This document shows, in pieces, positions 1 through 8,434 of a stretch of 64,000 bases of DNA. A model generated the notes under the pieces. That model was not told where the DNA came from. It searched no databases and worked only from the letters and a program-made list of their open reading frames with translations. Made by a program: the position numbers and the translations under genes. This DNA comes from Fusobacterium varium. Lineage in GTDB: Bacteria; Fusobacteriota; Fusobacteriia; Fusobacteriales; Fusobacteriaceae. The stretch spans positions 31,047 through 95,046 of the forward strand of contig JADYUE010000003.1 in assembly GCA_021531615.1 (NCBI GenBank). Reading direction: 5' to 3'. Each line of letters begins with the position of its first letter. Position 1 is the stretch's first letter.

Positions 1-580
1 TACTAACTTGAGTTATAGCATTATCTAAAGCTGAGTTACTTTGTTCTAAAGAGGCAATAGCTATATTTAAATTATCTTTAGCAGTAAGAAATTCATGTTT
101 ACTAGCAAGTCCAGCTTCATAGGAATTTTTTGCTATTTGATAATCTGTCTTTGCCTTTTTTAATCTGTTCTCTTTAGCAATTACATCTTTTTGAAGTTGA
201 GCAACTTGAGAGTTAAGAGATGAATAATAACGTATAGCTTTTCCTAGAGATGCAGTGGCATTTTCTAGTGCTAATCTATAATCAATATCATCAACAGTAG
301 CTAGTAAATCTCCTTTATTGACATATTGAGTGTCTTCAACCATAAGTTTATTAATTGTACCACTAACTTGAGAGGTAATAATATTTTGAGAACCATTTAC
401 ATAGGCATCATCAGTATCTTCAATAGTTCTTCCATATAGTGCCCAATAAAGTATAAAAATAACTCCTATAACAACTAAGCAAATTATAAAAGTAAGTATT
501 TTTTTTAAGGCTATTTTTTTATTTGAATTTTTTGTTTCATTGTTTTCATTACTGTTTTCAATTTTTTTAATCTCTTCCAT
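1..580 (-). CDS. HlyD/EmrA-family membrane fusion protein (partial, C-terminus beyond window)
   Basis: This is the periplasmic adaptor of a tripartite efflux pump, linking an inner-membrane transporter to the outer-membrane channel. The reading frame is open from an ATG at 578-580 (minus strand) to the window edge, giving about 193 residues. A charged N-terminal tail is followed by one membrane segment near residues 25-47. Next comes the typical motif 'TDDAYVNG', a lipoyl-like half ('VSGTINKLMVEDTQYVNKG', 'LATVDD') and a coiled-coil region rich in A, K, L and Q. The ribosome site AGGAGA lies just upstream. It starts 16 bp after the TolC-like gene, so the two form an operon. The missing third component would lie to the left of the window. 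The family call is firm; the substrate is unknown. Confidence 0.88.
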   Translation of the reverse strand, partial: MEEIKKIENSNENNETKNSNKKIALKKILTFIICLVVIGVIFILYWALYGRTIEDTDDAYVNGSQNIITSQVSGTINKLMVEDTQYVNKGDLLATVDDIDYRLALENATASLGKAIRYYSSLNSQVAQLQKDVIAKENRLKKAKTDYQIAKNSYEAGLASKHEFLTAKDNLNIAIASLEQSNSALDNAITQVS

Positions 581-596
581 GATCATTCTCCTATAA

Positions 597-2015
597 TTAT
601 TTTTCTATTTTATAAGCTCCACCTAAAGAGTTTAAAAGAGTTAATTGTTGAGTACTAAAGTTAAATAACTCTTTTTTATTTGATAATTTATAGTTGTTCC
701 AATCTAGTTCTTTTAAAAGATAGTCTAATTTAGAGATACTACCAATAGTTAAACGTTCTCTATTCTCTTTTAATATTTTAGTTTGTACAGATAGATTTAC
801 ATCTGAAGTCTTTAAATTTTCACAACTGATTTTTGTTTTATACAATTCACTTTCAATATTATTTAAAGCTGTAATAACAGCATTGTTATACTCTTCTATA
901 AAGATATTGAGATCTTCTCCAGCCATTTTATATTTGCTTGTAATAGCTCCTGAATGAAAAATTGGTAGATATATACTTGGACTTATGAAACCTAAAAGAG
1001 AATCTCTTCTTAAAATTTTCTCCATAGTTATACCCTCAAAACCTATCTGTCCTGTAAGTGAAAATTGAGGATAGAAATTAGCTTTTTCTGCTTCAAGATG
1101 TTTCTCCTGTCCTTTGATAAGCATAATATAGTATTTAATATCTGGACGATTGATAATTATATCTGAAGAGATAGTTGAAGGAATAGCGATTCTCTCTTTT
1201 AAAACTACATCTGCCATTGAGTATTTCCCATTTAAAAGTTCAGCTATCTCTTTATTATGTTTATTCCCAGTTAAAATATTTAAGTTATTTAAAGTTAGCT
1301 GAAGATTTAAGCTATTATCTTTTAAAGCTGAGTCTATATTACGTAGCTCATTTTCAGATTGCCAAATATCACTATTGATTCCATTACCGATTTGTACATT
1401 TTTTTTGTTAAAAGATACAATCTCTGTAAGAATATCTTTTTGAGAGAGTAAAATTTTCTTCTCTTGTTGAAGATAATTCCAATAAAAATATAGTTTTGCT
1501 ACTCTATTAGTTATATTTAACTCTATCCAGTCAGAGTTTAATTTAACAGCTTCACATTTATATTTTTGTTCATCAGCTAATGAGTGTAACTTATTGAAAA
1601 TATCAATATTATAATCACCTTGTAAACCTAGAGAGCCAATGGTAATTATTTTTCCGCCAAATGGTGGTGGAGTCATTCCATTTTTACCTAATCTCTCTCT
1701 TTTTAAGTTGTTAGAGCTATCTATTGATACCCCCAGAGCTGAATCTGCTAATTTAATAGCTTCATCAGATTTAGAAATATTAAGTTTAGCTATTTTCAGA
1801 TCTTCATTTTCCTCTAAAGCAAAGTTAACTAACTTGTCTAGAATAGGATCTTTATAGATTTTCCACCACTCTTTGCAAGAAAAAATCAAAGTCCTATCAT
1901 TAGGAATATTAGTTTGAATACTATTAGGTTCTATTATATTTTCAGTTTTTATTTTTGGAATAGGTGAACATCCTATAAAAGCTAAAAATATAAAAGTAAA
2001 AAATAATTTTTTCAC
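597..2015 (-). CDS. TolC-like outer membrane efflux lipoprotein
   Basis: A 472-residue outer-membrane factor (NodT/OprM type) that forms the exit duct of a tripartite pump. The N-terminus is a lipoprotein signal peptide ending 'FIGC', so Cys16 would be lipidated. The rest shows the duplicated alpha-helical pattern of the family, including 'ARL/AKLYFYW'-type helices and the late motif 'NNIESELYKTK'. The start is GTG at 2015 with AAGGAGGG about 8 nt upstream. Lipidation is typical of outer-membrane factors from Gram-negative bacteria and fits a diderm host. It is transcribed before the membrane fusion protein at 1-580, with a 16-bp gap. A sigma70-like promoter lies at 2036-2064. Confidence 0.9.
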   Translation of the reverse strand: MKKLFFTFIFLAFIGCSPIPKIKTENIIEPNSIQTNIPNDRTLIFSCKEWWKIYKDPILDKLVNFALEENEDLKIAKLNISKSDEAIKLADSALGVSIDSSNNLKRERLGKNGMTPPPFGGKIITIGSLGLQGDYNIDIFNKLHSLADEQKYKCEAVKLNSDWIELNITNRVAKLYFYWNYLQQEKKILLSQKDILTEIVSFNKKNVQIGNGINSDIWQSENELRNIDSALKDNSLNLQLTLNNLNILTGNKHNKEIAELLNGKYSMADVVLKERIAIPSTISSDIIINRPDIKYYIMLIKGQEKHLEAEKANFYPQFSLTGQIGFEGITMEKILRRDSLLGFISPSIYLPIFHSGAITSKYKMAGEDLNIFIEEYNNAVITALNNIESELYKTKISCENLKTSDVNLSVQTKILKENRERLTIGSISKLDYLLKELDWNNYKLSNKKELFNFSTQQLTLLNSLGGAYKIEK

Positions 2016-2035
2016 TATATTTCCCTCCTTTAAAA

Positions 2036-2064
2036 TTTATAAAACACTTCAATAGAGTTTTCAA
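2036..2064 (-). promoter_or_regulatory. Promoter of the efflux operon
   Basis: Read on the minus strand, TTGAAA (2059-2064), a 17-nt spacer and TATAAA (2036-2041). It sits 21 bp before the GTG start of the outer-membrane factor, so the leader would be very short. Confidence 0.55.
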
Positions 2065-2104
2065 AAAAAGAAGAAAATTCCTTTTATTTTAAAAAATTTC
2101 AAAA

Positions 2105-2129
2105 AATAAAAAAAGGAAGCTAAGCTCCC
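2105..2129 (-). terminator. Rho-independent terminator of the TIM-barrel gene
   Basis: On the minus strand GGGAGC, loop TTA, GCTTCC (one G-T pair), then seven T. It lies 22 bp after the stop of the 2152-2916 gene and separates it from the efflux operon. Confidence 0.75.
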
Positions 2130-2151
2130 AAAAAATTAAGACAATAGAAGA

Positions 2152-2916
2152 TTATAGAGAAGTGTTTAAAAAGTTGAAATCTGAGATAAGAGTTTTTTTC
2201 TCAACACTTGGAGAATATTCTAGAACTAATCTATTAACTCCAATTCCTCTTTTTAATATATCTAAAAATTTATTTATATTAAAGTCGTTTTTTCTGATAC
2301 TTTGGTGTAAATCTAATTCTCCATCATTAGTATGAAGATGATAAGCAAAGATAGAATCACTATTTTCCTTCATAATATCAAAGATATTCCATCCATTGAT
2401 CTCTGCATGTCCAATATCTAAAACAGTTTGATATTTTTCATCTTTTAAAAACTTAAAGTATTTTTTTTCTGAAAAGATAGCCTCTTCTTTTAAACCTACA
2501 TTTTCAAGAATAACCTTTACTCCATATTTTTTACCAAGTTCAACTAATTTTATAATTTTAGCTTTAATTAGAGCAATATCGCTATTTTCTTCGTGGTATT
2601 CACTTGTATGAAGAATAATATAGCTACCATTATATTTTTTTACAATTTCAAAGCAGTGAATATATGTTTCAAGAGCTTTTTGCCAATTTTCCTCATCACT
2701 GTCAGATAGAATACAAGTTTTGTATGGTCCATGAAAGGCAACCTCTTCAAATTCGATAGTATCTAGAAGTTTTAATGTTTTTTTAAAGTCAGAAGCATTG
2801 TCTGGTTCAAGAATAAACTCCATATTTTTTATATTGTTGTGTTCAATAAATTTTTTTATCTCTCCGTAGTTATTATTTTGAAAGATTAAACTACTTATAA
2901 ATATTTTCTGTGACAT
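2152..2916 (-). CDS. Sugar phosphate isomerase/epimerase-like TIM barrel protein
   Basis: A 254-residue protein of the xylose isomerase-like / AP endonuclease 2 superfamily. Metal-binding candidates expected for this fold are visible in order: 'AFHGPY', 'IILHTSEYH', the Glu in 'VILENVG', the Asp/His pair in 'VLDIGHAE' and the His in 'YHLHTNDG', then a late 'LVLEYSP'. These members isomerise or epimerise sugars, inositols or hydroxypyruvate, or act on DNA; the sequence alone does not choose. It has its own ribosome site (AAAGGAG) and its own terminator, and stands as a single gene divergent from the HemZ-like gene. The fold is confident; the substrate is not assigned. Confidence 0.75.
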   Translation of the reverse strand: MSQKIFISSLIFQNNNYGEIKKFIEHNNIKNMEFILEPDNASDFKKTLKLLDTIEFEEVAFHGPYKTCILSDSDEENWQKALETYIHCFEIVKKYNGSYIILHTSEYHEENSDIALIKAKIIKLVELGKKYGVKVILENVGLKEEAIFSEKKYFKFLKDEKYQTVLDIGHAEINGWNIFDIMKENSDSIFAYHLHTNDGELDLHQSIRKNDFNINKFLDILKRGIGVNRLVLEYSPSVEKKTLISDFNFLNTSL

Positions 2917-3064
2917 TTTTATCCCACTCCTTTCTTTTAAATTTAATCTTTTTCTGTTAATTGAATTTAAAAAACAGGTAAAAGGTAAGTAAAAACTTAT
3001 TCTTAGAGATAAAAATATTTTAAAAACTTTCTAAAGATGGTATAATTTTTTTGAGTTATTCTAA

Positions 3065-3093
3065 AAGACAAGAAATATAAATTATGATATAAT
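3065..3093 (+). promoter_or_regulatory. Promoter of the HemZ-to-prfB gene run
   Basis: AAGACA (3065-3070), 17-nt spacer, TATAAT (3088-3093) preceded by TGA, making an extended -10. It sits 61 bp before the GTG start at 3154. Confidence 0.5.
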
Positions 3094-3153
3094 ATAGAGT
3101 AAATTTTTAAAGATAAGGTAATTGAAAAATATTAGGGAGAAAAGGAGAAAAAA

Positions 3154-4563
3154 GTGATAATCAACTCAGATTTTGAGATAAATGAGAGAAGTGTTGAAGA
3201 GTTTGCTAGGGTAATGGTACCAGAGGCATTGGAAAAAACATTGAATCTATCTTTATTAAAAGATGATAAAAATATAGAGATAAAAATGGAGATAGATAAT
3301 AAAGTAGAAAGTTTCTCTTATATAAATTGTGAAGATAAGATAGAAGAGCAAAAACAGACAATGACAAAAATTCTATTATTAAAATTCTATAATAAAAATT
3401 ACTCTTGGGGTGGCTTAATGGGAGTGAGACCTACAAAGGTTTTAAGAAGATTATTAGCCACAGGGTCTACATATGAAAAGGCTGAAAATATGTTGAGAGA
3501 TTTTTATTTGGTAACAGATGAAAAGATAAAACTTTTAGTAGATACAGTTAAAAAAGAGAATAAATTTCTAAATAGAGAGCATATAAATCTATATATAGGG
3601 ATACCTTTCTGCCCTAGTAAATGCAAATATTGTTCTTTTGCATCTTATGAGATAACAAGTGGAGTGGGAAGATATTACAATGGTTTTGTAGATACTCTTT
3701 TAGAAGAGATAGAGATTACTGGAAAATACTTGAAAGAGAAAAGCTTAAAGATAGAGTCTCTATATATGGGTGGGGGAACTCCTACAACTCTTAGTGAAAA
3801 AGATTTAGAAAGAGTGTTAATTCAAATAAATAGACATTTAGATATGACTAATATTAAAGAGTTTACTTTAGAGGCTGGAAGAGAGGACTCACTTACTGAG
3901 AAAAAGTTTTATTTAGCTAAAGAGTATGGAGTGGATAGAATAAGTCTGAATCCACAAACTTTTAATGAAGAAACTTTAGCAAAGGTAAATAGAAGATTCA
4001 ATAGAGAAAACTTTGACAAGTTTTTTAAATTAGGAAAAGAACTTGGTTTTATAATCAATATGGATTTGATAATTGGATTGCCTGATGAAAGTACAGAGGA
4101 TATTTTATATACTTTAGATGAAGTAGAAAAATATGATATAGATAATCTAACTGTTCATTCACTAGCATTTAAAAGAGCCTCAAATCTTTTTAAAGAGGAT
4201 AAAAGTAGAAAAGAGATTGATAGAGAGGTAATTGAAAATAGAATAAAAGATTTAGTTGCATCTAAAGAGATGTTCCCATACTATATGTACAGACAAAAAA
4301 ATATTATGGAATGGGGCGAGAATGTTGGTTACTCTAAAGAGGGAAAAGAATCTATTTTTAATATAGAGATGATAGAGGAAAATCAATCAACTATGGGACT
4401 AGGTGGAGGAGCTATAACAAAAATAGTCTTAGAAGAGGGAGATGGAAAAGACTATATTGAAAGAATAGTAAACCCTAAAGACCCTGCTCTATATATAAGA
4501 GAGATGAAAGAGAGAATGGAAAGTAAGTGTAAATTGTTTGATAGGCTAGGAGAGGTAAAATGA
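3154..4563 (+). CDS. hemZ: HemZ-like radical SAM coproporphyrinogen dehydrogenase family protein
   Basis: A 469-residue radical SAM enzyme resembling Bacillus HemZ. A non-catalytic N-terminal part of about 140 residues carries 'WGGLMGVRPTK', characteristic of HemZ rather than HemW or HemN. The radical SAM core starts with 'IGIPFCPSKCKYCSF', where the CxxxCxxC cysteines bind the 4Fe-4S cluster. It continues with 'YMGGGTPTTL' and 'NMDLIIGLPDE'. The start is GTG at 3154 with AAAGGAGA upstream. No other haem-synthesis gene is in the window, so oxygen-independent coproporphyrinogen oxidation is a family-based guess. Its stop overlaps the next start by 4 nt, so translation is coupled. Confidence 0.8.
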   Translation: MIINSDFEINERSVEEFARVMVPEALEKTLNLSLLKDDKNIEIKMEIDNKVESFSYINCEDKIEEQKQTMTKILLLKFYNKNYSWGGLMGVRPTKVLRRLLATGSTYEKAENMLRDFYLVTDEKIKLLVDTVKKENKFLNREHINLYIGIPFCPSKCKYCSFASYEITSGVGRYYNGFVDTLLEEIEITGKYLKEKSLKIESLYMGGGTPTTLSEKDLERVLIQINRHLDMTNIKEFTLEAGREDSLTEKKFYLAKEYGVDRISLNPQTFNEETLAKVNRRFNRENFDKFFKLGKELGFIINMDLIIGLPDESTEDILYTLDEVEKYDIDNLTVHSLAFKRASNLFKEDKSRKEIDREVIENRIKDLVASKEMFPYYMYRQKNIMEWGENVGYSKEGKESIFNIEMIEENQSTMGLGGGAITKIVLEEGDGKDYIERIVNPKDPALYIREMKERMESKCKLFDRLGEVK

Positions 4564-5081
4564 AAAATTGGATACTGATTTTTGTAGTTATGCTTACACT
4601 TGGTTTATTTACAGAGTATAGTTTTACAGAGGAAAAACCTAAGTTTAAAGTTATTATGAGTGAAAATATGCTTGAGAAAAAAGATTTTAGATTGGACATA
4701 AATCTTGCAACAAAAGAGGAGATGAACAATAGTAAAATTGGAAAGAGCTACATTAGTAAGATAATTGATTATAGAGAAAAAACAGGTGGTTTTTTAAAGA
4801 TTGATGAATTAAAGAGAATAAAAGGGATTGGAAATGCAACTTTTGAAAAGCTATCTAAGAAATTTAAGATAGAATCACCAATTAACAAGAAACCTCTGTA
4901 TATTAATGATGCTAATGAGGAACTTTTAAAATACTATGGTTTTGATAAAAAAGAGATAAAGAAATTAAAAGATTATTTAGATAAAAATAGAAGAATAGAT
5001 AATAATATCCAGCTGATGGAGCTGTTATCTAAAAAAAGATATGAAAAATATAAAGAAATAATAAAATATGATAAATTTTAG
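4560..5081 (+). CDS. Secreted or membrane-anchored helix-hairpin-helix (ComEA-like) protein
   Basis: A 173-residue protein with an N-terminal hydrophobic stretch (residues 3-20) that could be a signal peptide or anchor. A ComEA-type helix-hairpin-helix region follows at about residues 43-100: 'DINLATKEEM', 'YREKTGGF', 'LKRIKGIGNATFEKL'. Such domains bind double-stranded DNA non-specifically, in ComEA during DNA uptake. A second degenerate copy may follow ('NDANEELLKYYGF'). The start overlaps the end of the HemZ-like gene and Hsp33 follows after 11 bp. A DNA-uptake role is possible but unsupported by neighbours. Confidence 0.7.
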   Translation: MKNWILIFVVMLTLGLFTEYSFTEEKPKFKVIMSENMLEKKDFRLDINLATKEEMNNSKIGKSYISKIIDYREKTGGFLKIDELKRIKGIGNATFEKLSKKFKIESPINKKPLYINDANEELLKYYGFDKKEIKKLKDYLDKNRRIDNNIQLMELLSKKRYEKYKEIIKYDKF

Positions 5082-5092
5082 AGGTGGTAATA

Positions 5093-5986
5093 ATGAGTAG
5101 AATAATAAGAGGAGTTAGTAAAAACGCAAGATTCTTTTTGGTAGATACAACAGATATAGTTCAAGAGGCTTTAAATATTCATAAGTGCAGTCCTACAGCT
5201 ATAGATGCTTTTGGAAGATTATTGACAGCTGGAGTTATAATGGGAAGTACTTTAAAGGGAAAAGATGTTTTAACTTTAAGAACAGATACAGATGGACTTT
5301 TAAATAATATGGTAGTTACAGCAACAGCAGATGGTGGAGTAAAAGGATATCTTTCTAATCCTTCAGTAGATGTACCACTAAGAGATGATGGAAAATCAAA
5401 TGTAGGGGCATTAGTTGGAAGAGGAACAATGAAAATAATAAAAGACATGGGATTAAAAGAGCCTTATGTAGGAATTTCAACAGTTGATACTGGAGAGATT
5501 GCACAAGATTTAGCATATTATTTTTATAATTCAGAACAAACACCTACTGTAATTGCTTTAGGAGTAAAATTAAAAGATGCAAATACAGTGGCTTGCGCTG
5601 GTGGATATATGTTACAACTTTTACCAGATGCAGAAGATGAGTTTATAACAGCTCTTGAAAATAAAATTCAAGCTATAAGACCTATGACAGAGCTTATGAT
5701 GGGTGGAATGGACTTAGAAAGAATTTTAAAACTTCTATATGAAGATATGAATAGTGAAGATAACGAAAAATTAGTAGAAAGCTATGAAATCTTAGAGGAA
5801 AAAGAAGTTAGCTATAAATGTGATTGTAATAAAGATAAATTCTATAAAGGATTAATTACTTTAGGAAAAGAGGAATTAAATAAAATTTTTGCAGAAGAGG
5901 AAAAAATAGAGGCTGAGTGTCATTTCTGTGGAAAGAGATATGAATTTAAAAAAGAGGATTTCAAAGATATTTTAGAGGTGAAATAA
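5093..5986 (+). CDS. hslO: Hsp33 redox-regulated holdase chaperone
   Basis: A protein of about 297 residues. Hsp33 is a cytoplasmic chaperone switched on by oxidation of a C-terminal zinc centre. The N-terminal domain carries 'GRLLTAGVIMGSTLKG' and the substrate-binding core includes 'VGISTVDTGEIAQDLAYYF'. The C-terminal zinc ligands are the pairs C-x-C in 'YKCDCNKD' and C-x2-C in 'CHFCGKRY', as in the family. I place the start at ATG 5093, because GAGGTG at 5081-5086 is then well spaced; an in-frame GTG at 5084 would lie inside that site. It lies within a dense co-directional run. Confidence is high. Confidence 0.93.
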   Translation: MSRIIRGVSKNARFFLVDTTDIVQEALNIHKCSPTAIDAFGRLLTAGVIMGSTLKGKDVLTLRTDTDGLLNNMVVTATADGGVKGYLSNPSVDVPLRDDGKSNVGALVGRGTMKIIKDMGLKEPYVGISTVDTGEIAQDLAYYFYNSEQTPTVIALGVKLKDANTVACAGGYMLQLLPDAEDEFITALENKIQAIRPMTELMMGGMDLERILKLLYEDMNSEDNEKLVESYEILEEKEVSYKCDCNKDKFYKGLITLGKEELNKIFAEEEKIEAECHFCGKRYEFKKEDFKDILEVK

Positions 5987-5989
5987 AAG

Positions 5990-6748
5990 ATGAAATTAAT
6001 AGATTCTCATGCTCATTTAGATAATGAACAATTTAATGAGGACAGAGAAGAGGTACTAAATAGAATAAAAGAGAATTTAGATTTTGCTGTAAATATAGGG
6101 TATAACCTAGCTAGTAGCAAAAAAAGTGTTGAGTTTGCTAAGAATTATGATTTTATATATGCAGTAGTTGGAGTACACCCTGATGATATAGGGGAGTACT
6201 CTGATGAAGTAGAGAGAGAATTAGAAAAAATAGCTCAAGAGGATAAAGTTTTAGCTATTGGAGAGATAGGACTTGATTATCATTGGATGACTTTTCCTAA
6301 AGAGCAACAGCAAGAAGTTTTTAGAAAGCAGATGAAACTTGCTCAAAGAGTTGGTAAGCCTGTGGCAATTCACTCAAGAGAGGCTATGGAAGATACATTG
6401 AAAATCTTAAAAGAGTTTCCTGATGTAAAGGGGATTTTTCATTGCTACCCTGGATCATTAGAGACAGCTAAAGAGGTAATAGATAATTATTATTTAGGAA
6501 TAGGTGGAGTCTTAACTTTTAAAAATGCTAAAAAATTAGTTGAAGTTGTAGAAAATATTCCTCTTGATAAACTAATAATAGAAACTGATTGTCCATATAT
6601 GGCTCCTACTCCATATAGAGGAAAGAGAAATGAGCCAATATATGTTGAGTATGTTGCTAGAAAAATAGCTGAAATTAAAGGAATTAGTTATGAAGAGGTT
6701 GTAGAGGTAACTAATAAAAATACAAGAAAAGCTTATGGAATGGAATAG
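5990..6748 (+). CDS. TatD-family metal-dependent hydrolase (DNase)
   Basis: A 252-residue TIM-barrel hydrolase of the TatD/YcfH family. Metal ligands are visible: HxH in 'DSHAHLDN', Glu in 'GEIGLDYHW', His in 'AIHSREA', His in 'IFHCYPG' and Asp in 'ETDCPYMAP'. Family members are 3'-5' exonucleases or general deoxyribonucleases in DNA repair or turnover. It follows hslO by 3 bp and the RlmA-type gene follows by 9 bp, all in one operon. Length matches the family. Confidence 0.92.
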   Translation: MKLIDSHAHLDNEQFNEDREEVLNRIKENLDFAVNIGYNLASSKKSVEFAKNYDFIYAVVGVHPDDIGEYSDEVERELEKIAQEDKVLAIGEIGLDYHWMTFPKEQQQEVFRKQMKLAQRVGKPVAIHSREAMEDTLKILKEFPDVKGIFHCYPGSLETAKEVIDNYYLGIGGVLTFKNAKKLVEVVENIPLDKLIIETDCPYMAPTPYRGKRNEPIYVEYVARKIAEIKGISYEEVVEVTNKNTRKAYGME

Positions 6749-6757
6749 GAGAAAAAT

Positions 6758-7579
6758 ATGAAAATTTGTCCTGTATGTAAGGAAAAATTAGCAAGAGAGA
6801 ATAAAACATATAAGTGTATAAATAATCACTGTTTTGATATGGCTAAACAAGGGTATCTAAATCTTTTGCTTTCAAATCAAAAACATAGTAAGACACCTGG
6901 TGATGATAAAGAGATGGTGTTGAGTAGAAAGAGATTTTTAGAGAAAGATTACTATAAGATTATCTCTGACAGTGTTAATAATATAGTTTTTAAGTTGAGA
7001 AATTCAAATAGTTTAGAGATATTGGACATAGGTTGTGGAGAGGGATACTACACAGGTAGATTAAAAAAATTTCTTGATGAAAATGGTGTTGAAAGCAATA
7101 TTACAGGTATAGATATATCTAAAGAAGCTATTATCTGTGGAGCAAAAACATATAAAAATATTGATTGGGTAGTGGCAAGTGCAACAAATATTCCTTTAGA
7201 AGATGAATCACTAGACTATATAATATGTATGTTTGCAAAAATAATACCTGAAGAGAAGATGAGAACTTTAAAGAAAGGTGGAAAACTTATTATTGTATCA
7301 ACTGGAGAAAAACATCTGATTGAGCTTAAAGAAGTTGTATATGATAAAGTAAGAACTGAATTTTATTCACCAATAGAGGATCTAAAAATATTTAAACATC
7401 TTGAAACTGTAAATTGTACTGGAAAATCTTTTATAAAAGAGAATGAAAGCATAAAAAACCTTTTTGATATGACTCCGTATAAGTGGAGAAGTCCAAAAGA
7501 GGGAGTAGATAGATTGTTTAGTTTAGATAACTTAGAGATAACAATAGATGTAAATATTGATATTTTTCAAAAGGATTAA
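6758..7579 (+). CDS. RlmA-type 23S rRNA (guanine-N1) methyltransferase
   Basis: A 273-residue SAM-dependent methyltransferase. The N-terminal zinc finger (CPVC at residues 4-7, Cys20 and C/H at 24-25) and the following 'FDMAKQGYLNLL' are signatures of RlmA enzymes, which methylate G745 or G748 in 23S rRNA hairpin 35. The SAM site is 'LDIGCGEGYYTGRL' near residues 89-102, with 'GIDISKEAI' after it. The rest of the Rossmann fold is intact, with 'PYKWRSP' late in the protein as in RlmA. Whether it modifies 745 (RlmA-I) or 748 (RlmA-II) cannot be read from the sequence. Confidence 0.85.
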   Translation: MKICPVCKEKLARENKTYKCINNHCFDMAKQGYLNLLLSNQKHSKTPGDDKEMVLSRKRFLEKDYYKIISDSVNNIVFKLRNSNSLEILDIGCGEGYYTGRLKKFLDENGVESNITGIDISKEAIICGAKTYKNIDWVVASATNIPLEDESLDYIICMFAKIIPEEKMRTLKKGGKLIIVSTGEKHLIELKEVVYDKVRTEFYSPIEDLKIFKHLETVNCTGKSFIKENESIKNLFDMTPYKWRSPKEGVDRLFSLDNLEITIDVNIDIFQKD

Positions 7580-7582
7580 ATT

Positions 7583-7948
7583 ATGATATTGGGAATAGGA
7601 AATGATATTGTCGAGATATCAAGAATAGCAAAAGCTATATCAAATGAGAAATTTTTAAAACGTGTTTATACAGAAAAAGAGATTGAGATTATAAGTAAAA
7701 AGGGGAACTCTGAAGCTAGCTATGCTGGGAGATTTTCAGCTAAAGAGGCTATATCAAAAGCTTTAGGGACAGGGGTCAGGAATTTTAATTTAACAGATAT
7801 TGAGATACTAAATGATGAACTAGGAAAACCTTTTGTTGTTTTTAAAAATAATCTTTTAGAGATAATGAAAGGGAAAAAAATTGAAATTTCTATTTCACAT
7901 TCTAGAGAATATGCTACTGCAATAGCAATATTAATAGAGAAGGAGTGA
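7583..7948 (+). CDS. acpS: Holo-[acyl-carrier-protein] synthase
   Basis: A 121-residue AcpS-type phosphopantetheinyl transferase. It moves 4'-phosphopantetheine from coenzyme A to the serine of acyl carrier protein, activating fatty acid synthesis. The Mg-binding Asp is in 'GIGNDIVEI' and the second acidic residue in 'GRFSAKEAISKALGTG'; both are the family signatures. It ends with the usual 'ISISHSREYATAIAI'. Length matches trimeric AcpS. The start is 3 bp after the methyltransferase stop, within the same operon. Confidence 0.95.
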   Translation: MILGIGNDIVEISRIAKAISNEKFLKRVYTEKEIEIISKKGNSEASYAGRFSAKEAISKALGTGVRNFNLTDIEILNDELGKPFVVFKNNLLEIMKGKKIEISISHSREYATAIAILIEKE

Positions 7949-7954
7949 TAAAAT

Positions 7955-8416
7955 ATGGTGACAAAAGAATTTTATAATGAACTTGAAGAGTATATAAATA
8001 GTTTAAAAGATAAAAAAGATGATGTTAAAATTTTAAACTTTGTAATAGAAAAATTAGATAGTATTCCTATGGAAGTTCAAAAATTTATAGCAGAAAAAAC
8101 AGGACTTATGGAAATTTCTATTGAAAATACAATTAATTTTTATCCTAAATTTAGAAATAAAGTGGCAGGAAAAAAAGTTAAAGAGGTTGCTATCTGTGTA
8201 GGAATGACTTGTGGAAGTTGGGGTAAGGGATATTATGATGAACTTGCTAAAATTCTTGAAATAGATGAAAAGGGAATTTCAAAGGATGGGAAAATCCAAC
8301 TTACTACAAAAAGATGTTTTGGAAGATGTGCAAAAGGTCCAAATATGTCAATAGATGGAACTATATATAGTATGGTAACTATGGACGAGATAAAAAGAAG
8401 ATTAAATTTAAAATAG
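7955..8416 (+). CDS. Stand-alone NuoE-like thioredoxin-fold [2Fe-2S] protein
   Basis: A 153-residue protein of the NuoE / 24-kDa NADH dehydrogenase subunit family. The four cluster ligands are present: C-x4-C in 'CVGMTCGSWG' and C-x3-C in 'RCFGRCAKGP'. The N-terminal helical part ('VQKFIAEKTGLMEISIENTINFYPKF') matches the domain that normally reads 'VAEYLGIPLSRVYEVATFY'. In complexes it passes electrons between flavin and the diaphorase or hydrogenase subunit, but no nuoF, nuoG or hydrogenase gene is adjacent. It may partner a distant subunit or be a free ferredoxin. ATG at 7955 follows AGGAG. Confidence 0.85.
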   Translation: MVTKEFYNELEEYINSLKDKKDDVKILNFVIEKLDSIPMEVQKFIAEKTGLMEISIENTINFYPKFRNKVAGKKVKEVAICVGMTCGSWGKGYYDELAKILEIDEKGISKDGKIQLTTKRCFGRCAKGPNMSIDGTIYSMVTMDEIKRRLNLK

Positions 8417-8434
8417 GTATTGGGAGGAACTAAC

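Noticed and set aside
1639..1857. 72-codon plus-strand frame within the outer-membrane factor gene
   Set aside because: It is a shadow of the minus-strand coding sequence with no ribosome site.
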